A stretch of DNA of 53,663 nt from Pirellulales bacterium. GTDB taxonomy: Bacteria > Planctomycetota > Planctomycetia > Pirellulales > JALHPA01. The stretch is taken from the NCBI GenBank assembly GCA_033762255.1, contig JANRLT010000023.1, positions 1-53,663 on the forward strand. Reading direction: 5' to 3'. Positions within the stretch are counted from its first letter, which is position 1; the number at the start of each line of letters is the position of its first letter. The notes beneath the pieces are model-generated. The model was not told the DNA's origin and made no database searches. It saw only the letters and a program-made list of their open reading frames with translations. Positions 25,251 through 34,939 of this stretch are shown piece after piece. The position numbers and the translations under genes were made by a program.

Positions 25251-27038
25251 TCACTCCCCCAATTCACTCAGCAGCCGGCGGATTTCCCGTTGATAGCCCA
25301 GGCGTTCGTCGGCCAGCGAATCTTCTTGGGCTTGCAGGCGCTGGCGTTCCCGCGCCAATTCTTGTTCTTGCATCGAAAGCCTGGCCGCCAATCCCGCAAA
25401 ATCCTGTTCCCGCTCGCGCACCCATTGCTCGAGCGTTTGTTGCCGCTGGGACAGTTTATGTTGTTCGCTGGGCAAAGCGGTGAGAATGGATTCCAGTTTG
25501 CGGCGTTCCTCGGCCAGTTGGTCGGTCTGCAACCGGTAAAATTCAGCCAGCCGGCCCCGCGCCCGCAATAGTCCCTCGGCCAGTTGCGCGGCGGGTAGCC
25601 TGCCCGATAACTCCGTGGCAATTTCCTCGAGCGCCAGGCGATCCTGTAGCAAGTCCCGCTGCGCCAGCGTCAGTTCCGCGCGTAATTGTTCCACCGCCGC
25701 GCGACGCGTCTCCAATTGTTGCTGAGCCACGTTGACCGCCGCCAATTGTTCGATTCCGCGGGCTTGTTCCCGCGCTTGTCGTTCGGCAAAATCCCGCTCG
25801 GCCAGGCGCATCTGGCTGGCCCAGTCGCGTTCTTGGGCCAGCAATTTATCGTGGCGGAGTTCCCATTCGCGGCGGGCGCAGTCCAGCCAATGTTCGCTGG
25901 CCAAGAGGCGTTCGCGGCGACCGGCTAATTCGCGCACTTCGCGGATAAAATGTTCCAATTCTTGTTCCAGGCGATCTGCGGGGGCAACTTCGCATTCTGC
26001 AATATCAAATTCGCCGACCGCACCGGCGGTCGGTTGAGTGTTTTTTTGCTCGGCGGCTCGGAGCGGGTGGGCGGGATCGCCCGTTGAGGGCCGTGCCGCG
26101 CAAGCGCCGCGCAGGCTGCCGATGCTAATCGGCTGGGGGACTTGGCCATCGAGAAATTGCCGCACGACCATGCGCAGGGCGGCCAGACGTCGTTCCAGCA
26201 GCTCCGCCTCCACGGTGAGGCAGGCGGTCTGTTCATGCAGGGCGGTACTTTGCGCTCGTTTGTGGGTTTCGTGGCGTTCCAGCTCTCCCGCGCGCTCGGA
26301 CAGATTTCGTTCCCAGTCGCGCAATTGCGCTTCGCGGATTTCCAGTTCGGCTTGTCGCCGCGCCAGCTGGTCGGTGTCGGCCTCTAGACGCGCGGAGCGC
26401 GTGGCCAGTTCATGGTTGGCCGCTTCATAAGCCAGTTGTTGCTCGGCGCTGCGCGCGTGTTGTTCGCGCAATAGCAACTGCGTGCCTCGGGCGAATTCCT
26501 CCGCCTGGGCGGTTTGGGCCAAAATGTTGGCCTCGCGGCGGTCCAGGTCGGATTGACGTTCGGCCAGGATGCGGGCAACTTGACGGAGCTGCGTGAGCGA
26601 TGATTGCCAGGCGTTCCATTCGACCGGAGTGGGCAAATCCGTTTCGCCCGTGGTCTCTTGCCAAATTTGCCGGACATTTTCGGCAAGGGCGGGGTCGGCG
26701 TCCCAGTCTTGCCAGGCGGATTGCAGCGCGTTTTCCGCCATCCGCAAATTTTCCAACAGGCGTTCGGTGGCGGGTTGCTCCGGGGAAAGCGCTTCCAGGG
26801 GGGATGGAGTGGGGGAGGCGTGGCTAAACTCCTGCGTAGCCCGCAGTAGACCCGCGGCCTGGGAATTGGCCTTGTCGGTCGTGACCGCCAGAGGAGCGTC
26901 GATATGGGGGGCATGCGCGACATGGCTCGACTGGCTTTGGCCCAGGGGATGCGCGGTATCCAAGCGCATTTCCCGTGGGGAATCGGCCAGATTTGACCCG
27001 CTTCGCGGGTGAGTCGCGGGATCGGATGTCGCTGCCAT
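25251..27038 (-). CDS. Long coiled-coil protein, function unknown
   Basis: About 595 residues with no membrane segment or signal peptide. Residues from roughly 80 onward are rich in Glu, Gln, Arg, Leu and Ala with heptad-like patterning (for example RRQAELEIREAQLRDWERN), which predicts long coiled coils; a Pro/Gly-rich stretch interrupts them near residue 310. The ATG at 27038 is preferred over a GTG at 27047. The N-terminal 60 residues are of low complexity. It could be a structural or scaffold protein; I recognise no family. A terminator (27192-27221) separates it from the upstream acidic protein gene. Confidence 0.75.
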   Translation of the reverse strand: MAATSDPATHPRSGSNLADSPREMRLDTAHPLGQSQSSHVAHAPHIDAPLAVTTDKANSQAAGLLRATQEFSHASPTPSPLEALSPEQPATERLLENLRMAENALQSAWQDWDADPALAENVRQIWQETTGETDLPTPVEWNAWQSSLTQLRQVARILAERQSDLDRREANILAQTAQAEEFARGTQLLLREQHARSAEQQLAYEAANHELATRSARLEADTDQLARRQAELEIREAQLRDWERNLSERAGELERHETHKRAQSTALHEQTACLTVEAELLERRLAALRMVVRQFLDGQVPQPISIGSLRGACAARPSTGDPAHPLRAAEQKNTQPTAGAVGEFDIAECEVAPADRLEQELEHFIREVRELAGRRERLLASEHWLDCARREWELRHDKLLAQERDWASQMRLAERDFAERQAREQARGIEQLAAVNVAQQQLETRRAAVEQLRAELTLAQRDLLQDRLALEEIATELSGRLPAAQLAEGLLRARGRLAEFYRLQTDQLAEERRKLESILTALPSEQHKLSQRQQTLEQWVREREQDFAGLAARLSMQEQELARERQRLQAQEDSLADERLGYQREIRRLLSELGE

Positions 27039-27191
27039 ATCCACCACCCGTCGTCCTGAATTGCGTGATCGTTAAAGTTTGCCAAAGGGGAATGGCACCG
27101 GGATAATCGACGTTTGGCCGGACATACCTTAGCCAAAAGCCCGCGTCGGGGGGAAATAATCGATGTTTGGCGAATAGGCCCACGTGATTTC

Positions 27192-27221
27192 CAAAAAAAA
27201 ACCGACATGCAAGCATGTCGG
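27192..27221 (-). terminator. Rho-independent terminator
   Basis: On the minus strand CCGACATGC, a TT loop, and GCATGTCGG form a perfect 9-bp stem, followed directly by a run of nine T. It lies 53 bases downstream of the acidic protein stop codon and is the clearest intrinsic terminator in the window. It ends the scpB/acidic-protein transcript before the coiled-coil gene. Confidence 0.85.
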
Positions 27222-27273
27222 CGGGGTGGCTACGATTGTATTTTTTAAGGGAAGGATTCCCGCTAGCAGCTAG

Positions 27274-27687
27274 CTAGTCTTCTTCTGCGGCGTCATCTTC
27301 TTCATCCCATTCCTCGTCGTCATCCTCGTCATCGTCATCGAGGTCGTCGTCTTCTTCCTCGTCCCAGTCCTCGTCTTCATCCTCGTCGTCCCAATCTTCA
27401 TCGTCTTCGTCTTCATCCTCGTCTTCTTCGTCGTCGTCGACTTCTTCCCATTCATCCTCTTCTAAATCGTCACCTTCTTCGTCTTCCTCTTCGTCATCCT
27501 CCCATTCTTCGTCCTCATCATCCTCGTCATCGTCCAGATCGTCTTCTTCCTCTTCGTCCCAGTCTTCGTCTTCATCCTCGGCGGCGCAAAATGGCAGCGC
27601 CACGGATGCGACCCGGGCCGTGGCCCAAGCTTGGATCGATTCTTCCAGCCATTCCTCGAACATCAGGGGACCAGGACTTGTGGTCAT
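27274..27687 (-). CDS. Extremely acidic low-complexity protein
   Basis: 137 residues. The N-terminal 36 residues are ordinary (MTTSPGPLMFEEWLEESIQAW) and may form helices; the remaining 100 residues are almost only Asp and Glu with periodic Trp (EDWDEEE, EEWEDDE, EDWDDED). The ATG at 27687 has an AGGAG site upstream. It lies 59 bases after scpB on the same strand, and a terminator follows, so the two genes are probably co-transcribed. Very acidic tails can bind basic proteins or divalent ions; the role here is unknown. The low-complexity DNA could have expanded by slippage. Confidence 0.7.
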   Translation of the reverse strand: MTTSPGPLMFEEWLEESIQAWATARVASVALPFCAAEDEDEDWDEEEEDDLDDDEDDEDEEWEDDEEEDEEGDDLEEDEWEEVDDDEEDEDEDEDDEDWDDEDEDEDWDEEEDDDLDDDDEDDDEEWDEEDDAAEED

Positions 27688-27746
27688 CAGCGGTTTTCTC
27701 CTCATGTAAACGTATGTGATTTGCAAAGCAATTCTGATGATGTGAA

Positions 27747-28535
27747 TTACAGGACAGGTTCGCCGGAATCCGATAACGCCGCGGCCAGTGGCACATCCGC
27801 GCCGGTGGGGGACCGGCCATCGGAAATGGACGGTGCCTCCGCCAGGACACTGGATTTACGCAACTGTTCGGCCCGGGGCAGCTCGTCGAGATGCCGCAGA
27901 CCGAAAACCTGCATAAATTTTTTAGTTGTTCCGTATAATAAGGGGCGGCCAAGGTCATCGGTCCGGCCAATTATTCGCACAAAATCCCGTTCCAATAACT
28001 GACGCAACAAGTCACCGCACTGCACGCCGCGAATGGCCTCCACCTCGGACCGTAATAAGGGCTGGCGATAGGCAATCACGGCCAGCGTCTCCAACGCCGG
28101 ACCGCTGAGGCGAACCTCCAACGAGGTCTGCAGCAATTTTCTCAGCCATGGTCCAAACTGCGGCCGTGAAAATAACTGGTATCCTCCCGCGATCTCCCGC
28201 ACCACAAACGCACTACCCGAGCTATCATAAAACGCATTCAAACGGCGTATCACTGTACGGGCCGCCGTCCCGTCTGGCAAGTCGGTTAACTGCGCAATCT
28301 TGCGGCTGGTCAAAGGTTCACGCGCGATAAACAAAATCGCCTCCACCTTGGCCATCACGGGATCGCGACGAACGGGGCAGGAAACGGGTTGGGAAGAGGG
28401 ATTCTCAGCCCGCGTTGCTCCAAGTCCCTGGAAGGGACCGCTTCGCCGCCAATTACGTCGAAATTCACTTTGCCAAACCGGTTGCCCCCCCCGTACGGGG
28501 AGCCTCTGTTGCCATCGAGGTAACATATTCACCAT
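27747..28535 (-). CDS. scpB: Segregation and condensation protein B
   Basis: Winged-helix partner of SMC-ScpA in chromosome condensation. The core MAKVEAILFIAREPLTSRKIAQL, then LETLAVIAYRQPLLRSEVEAIRGV, and GRPLLYGTTKKFMQVFGL are classic ScpB motifs. The total is 262 residues. The first ATG (28535) lies inside an array of short repeats, and a later ATG at 28355 begins right at the conserved core, so the true start is uncertain. A Pro/Ser-rich C-terminal tail is present. No scpA is in the window. Confidence 0.9.
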   Translation of the reverse strand: MVNMLPRWQQRLPVRGGQPVWQSEFRRNWRRSGPFQGLGATRAENPSSQPVSCPVRRDPVMAKVEAILFIAREPLTSRKIAQLTDLPDGTAARTVIRRLNAFYDSSGSAFVVREIAGGYQLFSRPQFGPWLRKLLQTSLEVRLSGPALETLAVIAYRQPLLRSEVEAIRGVQCGDLLRQLLERDFVRIIGRTDDLGRPLLYGTTKKFMQVFGLRHLDELPRAEQLRKSSVLAEAPSISDGRSPTGADVPLAAALSDSGEPVL

Positions 28536-28599
28536 TTAGCCAACAAAATCGCCGCTTGGGTAACACAGTCGCCATTTTGGTAACACAGTTGCCACTTAG
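28502..28599. repeat. Tandem array of degenerate 20-bp units before scpB
   Basis: On the minus strand units of exactly 20 bp follow one another: TGGCAACTGTGTTACCAAAA, TGGCGACTGTGTTACCCAAG, CGGCGATTTTGTTGGCTAAA, TGGTGAATATGTTACCTCGA, then a partial unit. The array reaches into the annotated 5' end of scpB. Unit CGGCGATTTTGTTGG is close to GGGCAATTCTGTTGG of the array at 2229-2362. No gene is seen in 28600-28952. Confidence 0.65.
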
Positions 28600-28952
28600 T
28601 TGACTTCATGGTTGAGCCTCATGACAACAGGCGTAAACCATTTTGCGGATGTGAACTTTCGTTGTCTGCAAGCACGGTTAGCCGTAGCCACATTCTGGCA
28701 ATAATCGGCTTAAAAGCAAGTATTGCCTGGTGTGGCGCGGTTCAATCCATGACCACCGCCAATTCACTATCCCACCCAGTTAACCGGAATCCCCAAGAGT
28801 CTGCAAGTGGTTTTTTAGTTTGCCCGGGGAGAATTTGGACTAAGAGCGCGGCATGATCGGCACGCACTGAAAAATCGCTGTTAAATCGCGTGTTTTTTGT
28901 GTTTCAAAGGAGTAAAATTTAATTCAATTTTGCGGGCAAAAACCGGAATCCC

Positions 28953-29153
28953 TTATAATCCCGCTGTTAACCAATAAAATAACGCAAAAAATCCGCCAAT
29001 AATAACCGCTGTCCAAGCAAACGACTTGACCGCATGGGGCAGAATCACGCGAAAATCCTCAAATCGCGTAGCCGAATAAACCAGGATGACCATCACCGCC
29101 AAGGGCAAACTGTACCAAAATTGGGCAATTGTCAGACCCCATAAATACGACAT
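28953..29153 (-). CDS. Small two-helix membrane protein
   Basis: 66 residues from the ATG at 29153, which has a strong AGGAGAG ribosome site; the frame extends to 29186 without such a site. Two hydrophobic segments (FWYSLPLAVMVILVYSA, and AWTAVIIGGFFALFYWLTAG) predict a hairpin in the membrane with a basic/acidic loop (TRFEDFRVILPHAVK). I do not recognise a family. It is divergent from the thioredoxin-like gene. Confidence 0.7.
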   Translation of the reverse strand: MSYLWGLTIAQFWYSLPLAVMVILVYSATRFEDFRVILPHAVKSFAWTAVIIGGFFALFYWLTAGL

Positions 29154-29293
29154 AAAACTCTCCTGGTGGCGCGTTGCGGGAAACAATCTAAAACATTATA
29201 CAAAAGGTAGCCCGGTTCCTAGCGGCCACCTCAGGCTATTTCGCTTCAAAGTCCCATTTCTTGCCCAAAAACTTTTGCACAGGATCGCCACTA

Positions 29294-29887
29294 ATGGTTC
29301 GTACCGCCTCTACCATGCTGGCCCTGGAGACCGTGGCCCCCAATTTTCGCCTGCCGAATGTGGATGGGCGAATGGTGGAACTGGCCGATTTTGCCGGTGC
29401 ACCAGCTCTATTAGTCATTTTTATGTGCAATCACTGCCCCTATGTCAAACATATTGCCGATCCCCTGGCGGCGCTGGCGCGGCAGTGGCAGGCCGCGGGA
29501 GTAGCGGTGGTAGGGATAAGCTCTAACGATGTATCCACCCATCCCGCCGATTCCCCCGAACAAATGGTCCACGAGGCCGAGGCCCGCGGTTACACTTTTC
29601 CCTATTTATATGACGAGGATCAATCCGTCGCGCGGGCGTATCATGCCGCCTGCACGCCGGATTTCTTTTTATTTGACAAAGACCGCAAATTAGCCTACCG
29701 CGGCCAACTGGACGGCAGCCGTCCGGGAAATAATGTCCCCGTGACAGGGGAGGATTTGCAACAGGCGATTGAGGCGGTGCTAGCGGGAAAGTTGGCCCCC
29801 GTCCCACAAAAGGCCAGCTTGGGTTGCAATATCAAATGGAAAACCGGGGCCGAACCTGGTTATTTTACCAACCAGCCCGCCACCTAA
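29294..29887 (+). CDS. Thioredoxin-family protein (AhpC/TSA-like)
   Basis: 197 residues with a thioredoxin-like fold. The motif CNHCPYVKH follows the usual LLVIFMC strand, giving a CxxC pair, and PDFFLFDKDRKLAYRGQLD is the conserved second half. Proteins of this type are common soluble thiol-disulfide or peroxiredoxin-like proteins. No signal peptide is seen from the ATG at 29294, so it is likely cytosolic. The gene is 219 bases before the mla operon and may be independent of it. Confidence 0.85.
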   Translation: MVRTASTMLALETVAPNFRLPNVDGRMVELADFAGAPALLVIFMCNHCPYVKHIADPLAALARQWQAAGVAVVGISSNDVSTHPADSPEQMVHEAEARGYTFPYLYDEDQSVARAYHAACTPDFFLFDKDRKLAYRGQLDGSRPGNNVPVTGEDLQQAIEAVLAGKLAPVPQKASLGCNIKWKTGAEPGYFTNQPAT

Positions 29888-30105
29888 AAAAACCGCTACG
29901 GACGCTCCCCGCGCGTCGGGCCGCCGCCAGGGGGGCATGATAGCAACTTATGAACGGTCTTCCTGGATTGCCTAATCAAAATAACCGTTAAAATTTCTCA
30001 AGACACTTATGCGCGCACGACGATACTCCGATGCGCTCCACCGCGCTTTGGCAGCCCAGAATTGACAGGCTGTTGACTGGATTCCGTTTGCAATAGAAAT
30101 AGCAT

Positions 30106-30984
30106 ATGCCAGAGTTGGCCCAAATCCCCGTTCCAGATCGACCCGTGCGCCCTCCCGGCCTGCTGGGGGCGGTCGCGCATAGCGTGGCGGACTTGGGGGA
30201 GGCATTAATCCAGTTTGCGACTTCGGCGGGGGCCTTGACCCTGTTTGGGTTGCAAACCTTGCGTTGGCTGGTAACCCGGTTGCCGCGGCGCGAGACCTTG
30301 CTGCCCAACTTTTATCAGATTGGCGTGTTAAGCCTGCCGGTGGTGGCGCTCACGGGGTTGTTTATTGGCATGGTGCTAGCCGTCCAAAGTTATTCGCAGT
30401 TTCGGGTGATGAAGCTGGAGACGCGGTTGGGGGCGGTAATTAATCTGTCGCTCGTCCGCGAGCTAGGCCCGGTCCTGGCCGCGACCATGTTGGCTGGCCG
30501 CGTGGGGAGCGCCATGGCGGCGGAGTTAGGCACCATGCGCGTCACCGAGCAAATCGACGCGCTTTCCAGCATGGGGGCCAATCCCATCTATTACCTGGTC
30601 GTCCCCAGATTCCTTGGCTGTTTGGTGCTGATCCCCACGCTGACCATCATGGCGGATTTTATGGGCGTGCTGGGGGGGTATTTTTTTGGGGTGGTCGTGC
30701 TGGATATCGACTCGCACCATTATTGGGTGAATTCCCAAAAAGTTGTCGGCTTGTTTGACGTGGGAAGCGGTGTGTTCAAAAGCCTGTTTTTTGGAGCGAC
30801 CATCGCGCTGGTTAGTTGCCATCGGGGTTTTAATTGCGAACCGGGTGCCGCGGGCGTGGGCCGGGCGGCCACCAGCGCCTTTGTGTACTCTTTTGTGTCG
30901 ATCTTGGTCATTGATTTGATGCTGGGAATCGTGATCGACAAAGTCCATACGATTTTTTTTCCGGAAGGAATACGGTTTGTGTAG
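30106..30984 (+). CDS. mlaE: MlaE-family ABC transporter permease
   Basis: Inner-membrane permease of a phospholipid-transport system between the membranes. The 292-residue protein has the MlaE motifs: [56 protein letters not shown] (coupling helix region), and several hydrophobic segments near the C-terminus. The N-terminal extension of about 40 residues is Pro-rich. It is the first gene of an mlaE-mlaF-mlaD operon, 25 bases before mlaF. Confidence 0.93.
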   Translation: MPELAQIPVPDRPVRPPGLLGAVAHSVADLGEALIQFATSAGALTLFGLQTLRWLVTRLPRRETLLPNFYQIGVLSLPVVALTGLFIGMVLAVQSYSQFRVMKLETRLGAVINLSLVRELGPVLAATMLAGRVGSAMAAELGTMRVTEQIDALSSMGANPIYYLVVPRFLGCLVLIPTLTIMADFMGVLGGYFFGVVVLDIDSHHYWVNSQKVVGLFDVGSGVFKSLFFGATIALVSCHRGFNCEPGAAGVGRAATSAFVYSFVSILVIDLMLGIVIDKVHTIFFPEGIRFV

Positions 30985-31009
30985 CCCCCGCGGCTACCCC
31001 GCGCTGTTT

Positions 31010-31879
31010 ATGTCCACCGTCGCGGCACAACCCGCCGAGGAGCAAACCGATCATCCCCTGGTCGAAGTGCGGGACCTGCATGTGCAGTTTGGCCGACAGC
31101 CGGTCTTGCGCGGGATTAACCTGCGGGTGCCCCGCGGACAGACGCTGGTCATTTTAGGCGAAAGCGGTTGCGGCAAGACCGTCCTGCTAAAGTGCCTGAT
31201 TGGACTGATCCGCCCCACATCCGGAAGCGTGATATTTGCGGAGCGGGACCTAAGCCGGCTATCCGAGCGGGAACTGGCCCAGTTGCGCGTGCGGTACGGT
31301 TTTTTGTTTCAGGGGGCGGCCCTGTTTGACAGCCTGACCGTGGCTGAAAACATCGCCTTTCCCTTGCGCGAACATACGCGAAAAAGCTCCGCCGAGATCG
31401 CCGCCATTGTCCGGCAACTGGTGGCCGTGGTCGGACTTGGCGAGGCGACCCTGACCAAATATCCCGCCGAACTTTCGGGCGGCATGCGCAAGCGCGTGGG
31501 CCTGGCGCGGGCGTTGACGCTCAATCCCGATTTGATGCTGTATGACGAGCCGACCACCGGTTTGGACCCCATCATGAGCGATGTGATTAATGAATTGATC
31601 ATTCGCGCGCGGCAGCAGCACCCCTTGACTAGCATCGTGGTGACGCACGATATGCACACCGCCGCCAAGGTTCCCGACCGGGTGGTAATGTTGTATCCCT
31701 TGGCGCGTTTGGGGGCGGGGGAACCACAAGTGATTTATGATGGTCCGCCGCGCGACATGGCCCGTTGCCGCGACCGACGGGTAACACAATTTATCAAAGG
31801 GGAGGCCGGGGAACGCTTGCAAGAGATGCATTTGGAACAGGCCTCCGCCGATAGCTTGCTGCGGGGCGTCGCGCGGTGA
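31010..31879 (+). CDS. mlaF: MlaF-family ABC transporter ATP-binding protein
   Basis: 289-residue ATPase of the phospholipid transporter. It has Walker A GESGCGKT, the signature LSGGMRKRVGLARAL (the GMRKR form typical of MlaF), Walker B LMLYDEPTTGLD, and the switch histidine in VVTHDMH. The ATG at 31010 is preferred over a TTG at 30977 that would overlap mlaE. The C-terminal part after the switch region is slightly longer than usual (ends EQASADSLLRGVAR). Confidence 0.95.
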   Translation: MSTVAAQPAEEQTDHPLVEVRDLHVQFGRQPVLRGINLRVPRGQTLVILGESGCGKTVLLKCLIGLIRPTSGSVIFAERDLSRLSERELAQLRVRYGFLFQGAALFDSLTVAENIAFPLREHTRKSSAEIAAIVRQLVAVVGLGEATLTKYPAELSGGMRKRVGLARALTLNPDLMLYDEPTTGLDPIMSDVINELIIRARQQHPLTSIVVTHDMHTAAKVPDRVVMLYPLARLGAGEPQVIYDGPPRDMARCRDRRVTQFIKGEAGERLQEMHLEQASADSLLRGVAR

Positions 31880-32000
31880 AGGTATTTTGCTTTTGTCGGT
31901 TTCACATACAATTCATATTACACCTTTAGTTGCCGTTCGCGGGATGACATTGCCACCTAGTCGCGCTCAACGACACTGACAGACAGCCGGAGATATTGCC

Positions 32001-33086
32001 ATGGATGAACGCTTGATGCAATTTCGCGTGGGGGTGATGGCGGTGGCCACCGTGCTGATCGCCGGGATCTTGATCGTGCTGTTTGGCAAGGTCCCCGCCT
32101 TTACCCAGGGAAGCTACACCCTGCAATTCAAATTCGCCGAGGCTCCCGGGGTTAGTGTGAATTCCCCCGTGCGCAAAAGCGGCATCCTGGTGGGACGAGT
32201 CAGCCAGGTCGATTTTGCCGATGATGGAGAGGTGATCGTCACCGTCACCATGAACGGGGATATCAAAATTCGCCGCAGTGAGACCGTGCGGATCAAAAGC
32301 ACTTTATTGGGTGACGCCGAAATCCAGATTGTCGCGGCAAAAAAAGACCAAGCGGGGGAATTTTATCAACCGGGCGAGACGATCGTCGGCCAAACGGCTT
32401 CCGATCCGCTCAATGCGCTGACCAACCTGGAGGAAAGCGTCAAAGGAACGGTCAAATCCCTGGGAAACGCCAGTGACGAGATTGGCAAGCTGGCCGCCAG
32501 CATCAATGAACGATTCGAAAGGAACAAGGAACGGTTTGACAGCATAGTCATTAACGCGGACAAGACCCTGCAGGGAATTAATCGGACACTGGATGGTATT
32601 AAGGATGTCCTAGGGGGGGACGAATTAAAAAATGATCTGCGCAAGGCCATTCAGGAAGTGCCGGAACTGCTGCGCACGACCAAGGACGCCATTCAAGGAT
32701 TGCAGTCCGCCACCGCCGGCGTGGAACGAAATGTCCGCAACCTGGAAGGTCTAACCAAACCGCTGGGAGACCGGGGAGAGCAAATCGTGGCCAATGTCGA
32801 TCAAAGCGTCGCCCGGCTGAATGAACTGGTGGGCCAGGTAGAGACCTTTAGCCGTCGCCTCAATTCCGACCAGGGGACCGTGGGGCGGCTGCTCAACGAT
32901 CCGGCACTGTATCAACAACTTAACGAAGCGGCGGCCAATATCAACGACGTTTCCAAACGGCTGCGGCCCATCGTGGAGGACGCCCGCATTCTGACGGATC
33001 GACTGGCCAGAAATCCTGGGATCATTATTCGCGACGCGGTCCAGCCCGGTCCCGGCACAAAATTCCTGACGCCGCAAGACCGTTAA
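32001..33086 (+). CDS. mlaD: MlaD-family MCE-domain substrate-binding protein
   Basis: 361 residues with a single N-terminal membrane anchor (about residues 9-28), followed by an MCE domain (YTLQFKFAEAPGVSVNSPVRKSGILVGRV.., residues about 38-115) that forms the hexameric lipid-binding ring. The long C-terminal part (120-361) is helical (SVKGTVKSLGNASDEIGKLA.., NLEGLTKPLGDRGEQIV), like the extended periplasmic tails of other MCE proteins. The ribosome site GGAG precedes the ATG. It completes the mla operon with mlaE and mlaF. Confidence 0.92.
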   Translation: MDERLMQFRVGVMAVATVLIAGILIVLFGKVPAFTQGSYTLQFKFAEAPGVSVNSPVRKSGILVGRVSQVDFADDGEVIVTVTMNGDIKIRRSETVRIKSTLLGDAEIQIVAAKKDQAGEFYQPGETIVGQTASDPLNALTNLEESVKGTVKSLGNASDEIGKLAASINERFERNKERFDSIVINADKTLQGINRTLDGIKDVLGGDELKNDLRKAIQEVPELLRTTKDAIQGLQSATAGVERNVRNLEGLTKPLGDRGEQIVANVDQSVARLNELVGQVETFSRRLNSDQGTVGRLLNDPALYQQLNEAAANINDVSKRLRPIVEDARILTDRLARNPGIIIRDAVQPGPGTKFLTPQDR

Positions 33087-33232
33087 TGGACGGCAAAAAA
33101 AGCCACAAAAAAATTATATTTGCCGCGAAAAAAGTAAGAATAGCAAAAAGTATCTTATACGCATTCTATCCAAATATAGCGCAGATAGCATTTTTGATGA
33201 CGTGAACTATTGAAGCTAAATTATGGTATGAC

Positions 33233-33429
33233 GCAACCGCGTTGCGGTACCCACCTACCGCAACGCGCCTTAATTTATTGGCAATACAGTGGAACAAAGC
33301 CCACGGGTTGGAGCGCAGCGAACAACCCTGGGTCAGTTGAATCAACTAAGGTTCCTGTACTCCAACGGAGTTCCGTAAACTCAAGTTAAACTGGGTAAAA
33401 GCCGCGCTAGGATTACTTGGAATTGGTAT
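33233..33429. repeat. Multi-hairpin dispersed repeat, copy 2
   Basis: Same order of blocks as at 16879-17055: AACCGCGTTGCGGTACCCA / TACCGCAACGCG, GGTTGGAGCGCAGCGAAC, GTACTCCAACGGAGTTCCG, then TAAACTGGGTAAAAGCCGCGCTA..GGTAT. Copies differ mainly by small insertions and substitutions between hairpins. The gap 33087-33521 contains no gene. Confidence 0.7.
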
Positions 33430-33521
33430 TATTCACTTCTTTGCCTTTTTTGCTTTTCTTGCGGCTATCAAAATTAGGGCTTGCTTTTCTTGTTGCTATG
33501 TACCGTTGCCGCTCTGTGCGG

Positions 33522-34745
33522 CTACTCTTGGCAAATGATCCCCGCCGCCGTCAGCGACTCTCGCAGGTTCGTGGCTTGTTGAGTGTCCGTGGTTTCGACC
33601 GTGCAGGCGATGTGCACCGTGGCCAAGTCCCCGTCCGCAAACGCCCGTTCATGTTCGATATCCCGCACATTTGCTCCGGTGGCGGCGATCAGCTGGCTTA
33701 AGTGGGCGAGCGCGCCCGGCCGATCGGGCATGATGGCGATAAATCGGTACAGCCGTCCCGCCAAGACCTGTCCCCGTTCCAACACCCGGCCCAAGAGCGT
33801 CAGGTCGATGTTGCCGCCGCACAGGACCAGGACCACCCGCTTGCCATGTAAAGAGTTTAGCTCGGGCCGGACCGCCGCGGCCAATGTCGCCGCCGCCGAA
33901 CCTTCGACCACGCATTTTTCCAGTTCCACCAGTCGTAAAATCGCCAGGGCCAACTCATCTTCGCTGACTTGCAGCAATTCATCATAGCGCGGCAGCGCCA
34001 GCGCCAAAGATAGCTCCCCCACCTTGCCCACGGCCAGGCCGTCCGCCAGGGTTGGCCGGGCGGGGACTTCCACGGGATGTCCCGCCCGTATCGCCGCGGT
34101 AAAGCTGGGCATGCGGTCATCCTCCACGGCAATCACCCGCACTTCTGGGCGGAGGGTTTTGATGGCCACGCTCATCCCCGCCAATAGCCCCGCTCCGCCC
34201 ACGGGGATAATCACGGCTTCCAGGTCGGGGACTTGTTCCAAAATTTCCAGGGCCATGGTCCCTTGGCCGGCGATAATCGCCGGGTTATCAAAGCCATGGA
34301 TATAGGTCAAGTCTTCGGTCCGGGCAAGTTCCAGGGCGGCGTGACGCGCGGCGACAAAGGTATCCCCCGCCAGGATCACCCGCGCGCCAAAAGTGCGACA
34401 GGTGGCGACCTTGATCAACGGGGCATAGCGCGGCATGACAACGGTGACGGGAATCCCCAGCGTCGAGCCGTGATAGGCCAGGCCCAGGGCGTGGTTGCCG
34501 GCGGAGGCGGCAATGACTCCCCGTTGGCGCGCCTGGGAATCAAGCAGCAGTAAGGCGTTGCGCGCGCCTCGTTCCTTAAAGCTGCCGGTGCGTTGCAGCG
34601 AGTCGAGCTTGCAGGCGATCCGCATCCCCGTGAGCCGCGACAGGGCCAGGGATTCGGGGCAGGGGGTCAAAAGAACCCCCTCGCTAATGCGCTGCCGCGC
34701 GGCCAGGATGTCCTCCAAGGTGACGGTGGGGGCCGCGGGGGGCAT
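33522..34745 (-). CDS. ilvA: Threonine ammonia-lyase (deaminase)
   Basis: PLP enzyme converting threonine to 2-oxobutanoate and ammonia, the first step toward isoleucine. The 407-residue protein has the PLP lysine Lys57 in RTGSFKERGA, the SAGNHALGLAY motif, the glycine-rich phosphate cup PVGGAGLLAG, and a C-terminal ACT domain (about residues 325-407, MPDRPGALAHLSQLIAATGANVRDI). The single ACT domain and the length fit the tdcB-like/short IlvA class, so biosynthetic versus catabolic role is not settled by sequence alone. Confidence 0.92.
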   Translation of the reverse strand: MPPAAPTVTLEDILAARQRISEGVLLTPCPESLALSRLTGMRIACKLDSLQRTGSFKERGARNALLLLDSQARQRGVIAASAGNHALGLAYHGSTLGIPVTVVMPRYAPLIKVATCRTFGARVILAGDTFVAARHAALELARTEDLTYIHGFDNPAIIAGQGTMALEILEQVPDLEAVIIPVGGAGLLAGMSVAIKTLRPEVRVIAVEDDRMPSFTAAIRAGHPVEVPARPTLADGLAVGKVGELSLALALPRYDELLQVSEDELALAILRLVELEKCVVEGSAAATLAAAVRPELNSLHGKRVVLVLCGGNIDLTLLGRVLERGQVLAGRLYRFIAIMPDRPGALAHLSQLIAATGANVRDIEHERAFADGDLATVHIACTVETTDTQQATNLRESLTAAGIICQE

Positions 34746-34939
34746 GGTTAATTAGTATTGGCAAGCGGAGCGTGGCGGAGCAGGTGGGGAAATTAGATCC
34801 CAGAAAAAATTATAGCCCGCCGCCACGGTACGGGAAATGACATTCCCGCAATGCGGCGACGGGCTACCACCGTGATAATGATTTTACGAGCCGAATTCAC
34901 GACAGGGCGATAATTATGCCCCGCGGCGCAAATGACAGG

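Noticed and set aside
27270-27455. Lys/Thr-rich ORF opposite-frame to the acidic protein
   Set aside because: It is only another frame of the GA-rich repeat DNA that encodes the Asp/Glu tail.
28502-28599. Possible CRISPR array
   Set aside because: The units touch each other with no unique spacers, vary in sequence, and there are no cas genes.
28608-28856. Plus-strand ORF of 82 residues between scpB and the small membrane protein
   Set aside because: No ribosome site, no hydrophobic or domain pattern; treated as non-coding.
33417-33701. Plus-strand ORF of 94 residues
   Set aside because: It overlaps the 3' end of ilvA on the other strand and the end of a repeat element, with no recognisable features.
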